Of a stretch of 5,595 bases of DNA, positions 5,015 through 5,595 are shown one piece after another; the stretch's first letter is position 1; each line of letters starts with the position of its first letter. A program made the position numbers and the translations under genes. The stretch is from Candidatus Daviesbacteria bacterium (GTDB lineage: Bacteria > Patescibacteriota > Microgenomatia > Daviesbacterales > UBA10151), in the NCBI GenBank assembly GCA_016186985.1, contig JACPKO010000106.1, positions 1-5,595 of the forward strand, given 5' to 3'. Below the pieces are notes generated by a model. The model ran no database searches. It saw only the letters and a program-made list of their open reading frames with translations, and was not told the DNA's origin.

Positions 5015-5515
5015 TCATTTTAAAGACGAGACTATCTTATCTAAATCCCCGCCGTTCCATTTGGTAATTTCATTTCCCTGATCATCAACTTGGACAAAAG
5101 TATGTTGATAAGTGATTCCATATTTTTGTGCCAGTGCTTTATCGGTAGCGTCAGTATCGCTGTCGTTGTAATTTACCCTGAATATTGCGACACCTTCCGG
5201 TATCTTCGCTGTATTGGCGCTTAACTGTGCATCAACCGGTTTACAAATCGGGCACCAGTTAGCAAAGAAAAACAGCACCCGTTTTTTGCCGCTTGCCAAG
5301 TTGAAAGCTGAATCAGAATAAGGAATATACTCACCTGACCCTTCCATCATCGCTTCCTCCGGTTTCTTCATAGCCGGATCCGAGCCTGCGGACTTCTCCG
5401 CTATGGCTTCAGGTTTTTCCATTGAATCGGAAGCGGATTGGTTTTGTGAGTAGAAGTAAAAGCCTGCAGTGCCTAAAATAACCAATCCGACAATTATTAT
5501 ACTTGCGTATTTCAT
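5015..5515 (-). CDS. Membrane-anchored thioredoxin-like protein with WCPIC active site
   Basis: The 166-residue protein has an N-terminal hydrophobic helix (about 4-22) that would anchor it to the outer face of the membrane. A Met/Glu/Lys/Pro-rich flexible linker (27-60) follows, then a thioredoxin fold (about 61-166). The core shows RVLFFFANWCPICKPVD with redox cysteines C88 and C91, then AIFRVNYND and YGITYQHTFVQVDDQGNEI. Where thioredoxins have a cis-proline before Thr (PT), this protein has H138-T139, which should alter substrate release and redox behaviour. I recall the same YQHTF feature in relatives, so it is probably a subfamily trait rather than damage. No lipobox cysteine is present. 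Expression is well supported: a ribosome site GGGGGTGAT and a strong promoter lie upstream. The gene is followed by a terminator, then dipZ, suggesting it exchanges electrons with DipZ or hands them to particular envelope proteins. Confidence 0.88.
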   Translation of the reverse strand: MKYASIIIVGLVILGTAGFYFYSQNQSASDSMEKPEAIAEKSAGSDPAMKKPEEAMMEGSGEYIPYSDSAFNLASGKKRVLFFFANWCPICKPVDAQLSANTAKIPEGVAIFRVNYNDSDTDATDKALAQKYGITYQHTFVQVDDQGNEITKWNGGDLDKIVSSLK

Positions 5516-5518
5516 TTA

Positions 5519-5527
5519 ATCACCCCC
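5519..5527 (-). promoter_or_regulatory. Strong Shine-Dalgarno sequence of the thioredoxin-like gene
   Basis: GGGGGTGAT on the - strand matches eight of nine bases of the full anti-16S complement GGAGGTGAT and ends three bases before the ATG at 5515. It lies at the predicted 5' end of the transcript, leaving a leader of only about 12 bases. Most other genes in the window lack such a site. Confidence 0.7.
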
Positions 5528-5533
5528 GTAAAC

Positions 5534-5563
5534 ATTCTAAAACCGATAAGGGAAAAATGTCAA
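5534..5563 (-). promoter_or_regulatory. Promoter of the thioredoxin-like gene
   Basis: Reading the - strand, a perfect TTGACA (5558-5563) is followed after 18 bases by TAGAAT (5534-5539), a five of six match to the -10 consensus. The start point should be near 5527, just at the ribosome site. It is the best promoter match in the window. Its -35 box is the left arm of a palindrome, so it is probably regulated. Confidence 0.75.
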
Positions 5564-5576
5564 GTCAACTTGACAT
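5557..5576. promoter_or_regulatory. Palindromic operator with outward-facing -35 boxes
   Basis: ATGTCAAGT (5557-5565) and ACTTGACAT (5568-5576) are perfect inverted arms around CA. Each arm contains TTGACA on one strand: the left arm serves the thioredoxin promoter on the - strand. The right arm (5570-5575) faces right on the + strand, where its -10 box would fall at about 5593 and beyond the window. The symmetry could mean one regulator controlling divergent genes, or simply two -35 boxes back to back. Confidence 0.55.
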
Positions 5577-5595
5577 AATGAATCTAAATGAGACT

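Noticed and set aside
5578..5595. ATG at 5578 opening MNLNET on the + strand up to the window edge
   Set aside because: Only six codons are visible, no ribosome site precedes it and it would overlap the divergent promoter itself. It cannot be judged without more sequence.

Overview
The window reads as a moderately AT-rich bacterial segment using the ordinary code (TAA, TAG and TGA all act as stops). Several things suggest, without proving, a Patescibacteria/CPR genome of the Microgenomates kind: a lamin-tail-domain surface protein with a Ser/Pro/Ala stalk, a DipZ-type thiol-disulfide protein paired with a small anchored thioredoxin carrying a YQHTF motif, a MazF remnant starting MGSLSIGQVV, and mostly Shine-Dalgarno-less genes. 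This assignment rests on remembered family resemblance and was not searched.

Left part (1-792, + strand). After a possible tail of an upstream reading frame comes a SemiSWEET sugar transporter (88-351). A promoter with two tandem TGTA-NN-TACA half-turn palindromes follows, then a MazE/AbrB-type antitoxin (405-653). The overlapping mazF toxin still has its ribosome site and first ten codons, but its middle is deleted and its C-terminal part is in another frame (626-792). The antitoxin is therefore left without a working partner here.

Right part (794-5515, all - strand). In transcription order: a membrane-anchored thioredoxin-like protein (WCPIC), a hairpin plus U-tract terminator, a DipZ-like fusion of CcdA membrane domain, TlpA-like thioredoxin and C-terminal beta domain, then two adjacent palindromes, a membrane-anchored PQQ-dependent sugar dehydrogenase of the Asd/YliI type, and a secreted lamin-tail-domain protein with a long low-complexity stalk and a Cys-containing C-terminal tail. 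The last gene runs convergently into the mazF remnant with one base between the stop codons. A strong promoter with a palindrome over its -35 box precedes the thioredoxin gene, and the same palindrome carries a -35 box facing right, out of the window.

Functionally the - strand genes look like an envelope set. DipZ would carry electrons across the membrane to its own thioredoxin domain and perhaps to the neighbouring thioredoxin. The lamin-tail protein has two Cys pairs that could be clients. The dehydrogenase would oxidise sugars outside the membrane, and SemiSWEET could move sugars across it. That linkage is inference from gene order. No CRISPR array, rRNA, tRNA or insertion sequence was seen, and no convincing new defence or mobile system. 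The most unusual points are the wrecked mazF, the terminator abutting the dipZ start, the twin hairpins before the dehydrogenase and the missing cis-proline in the thioredoxin.
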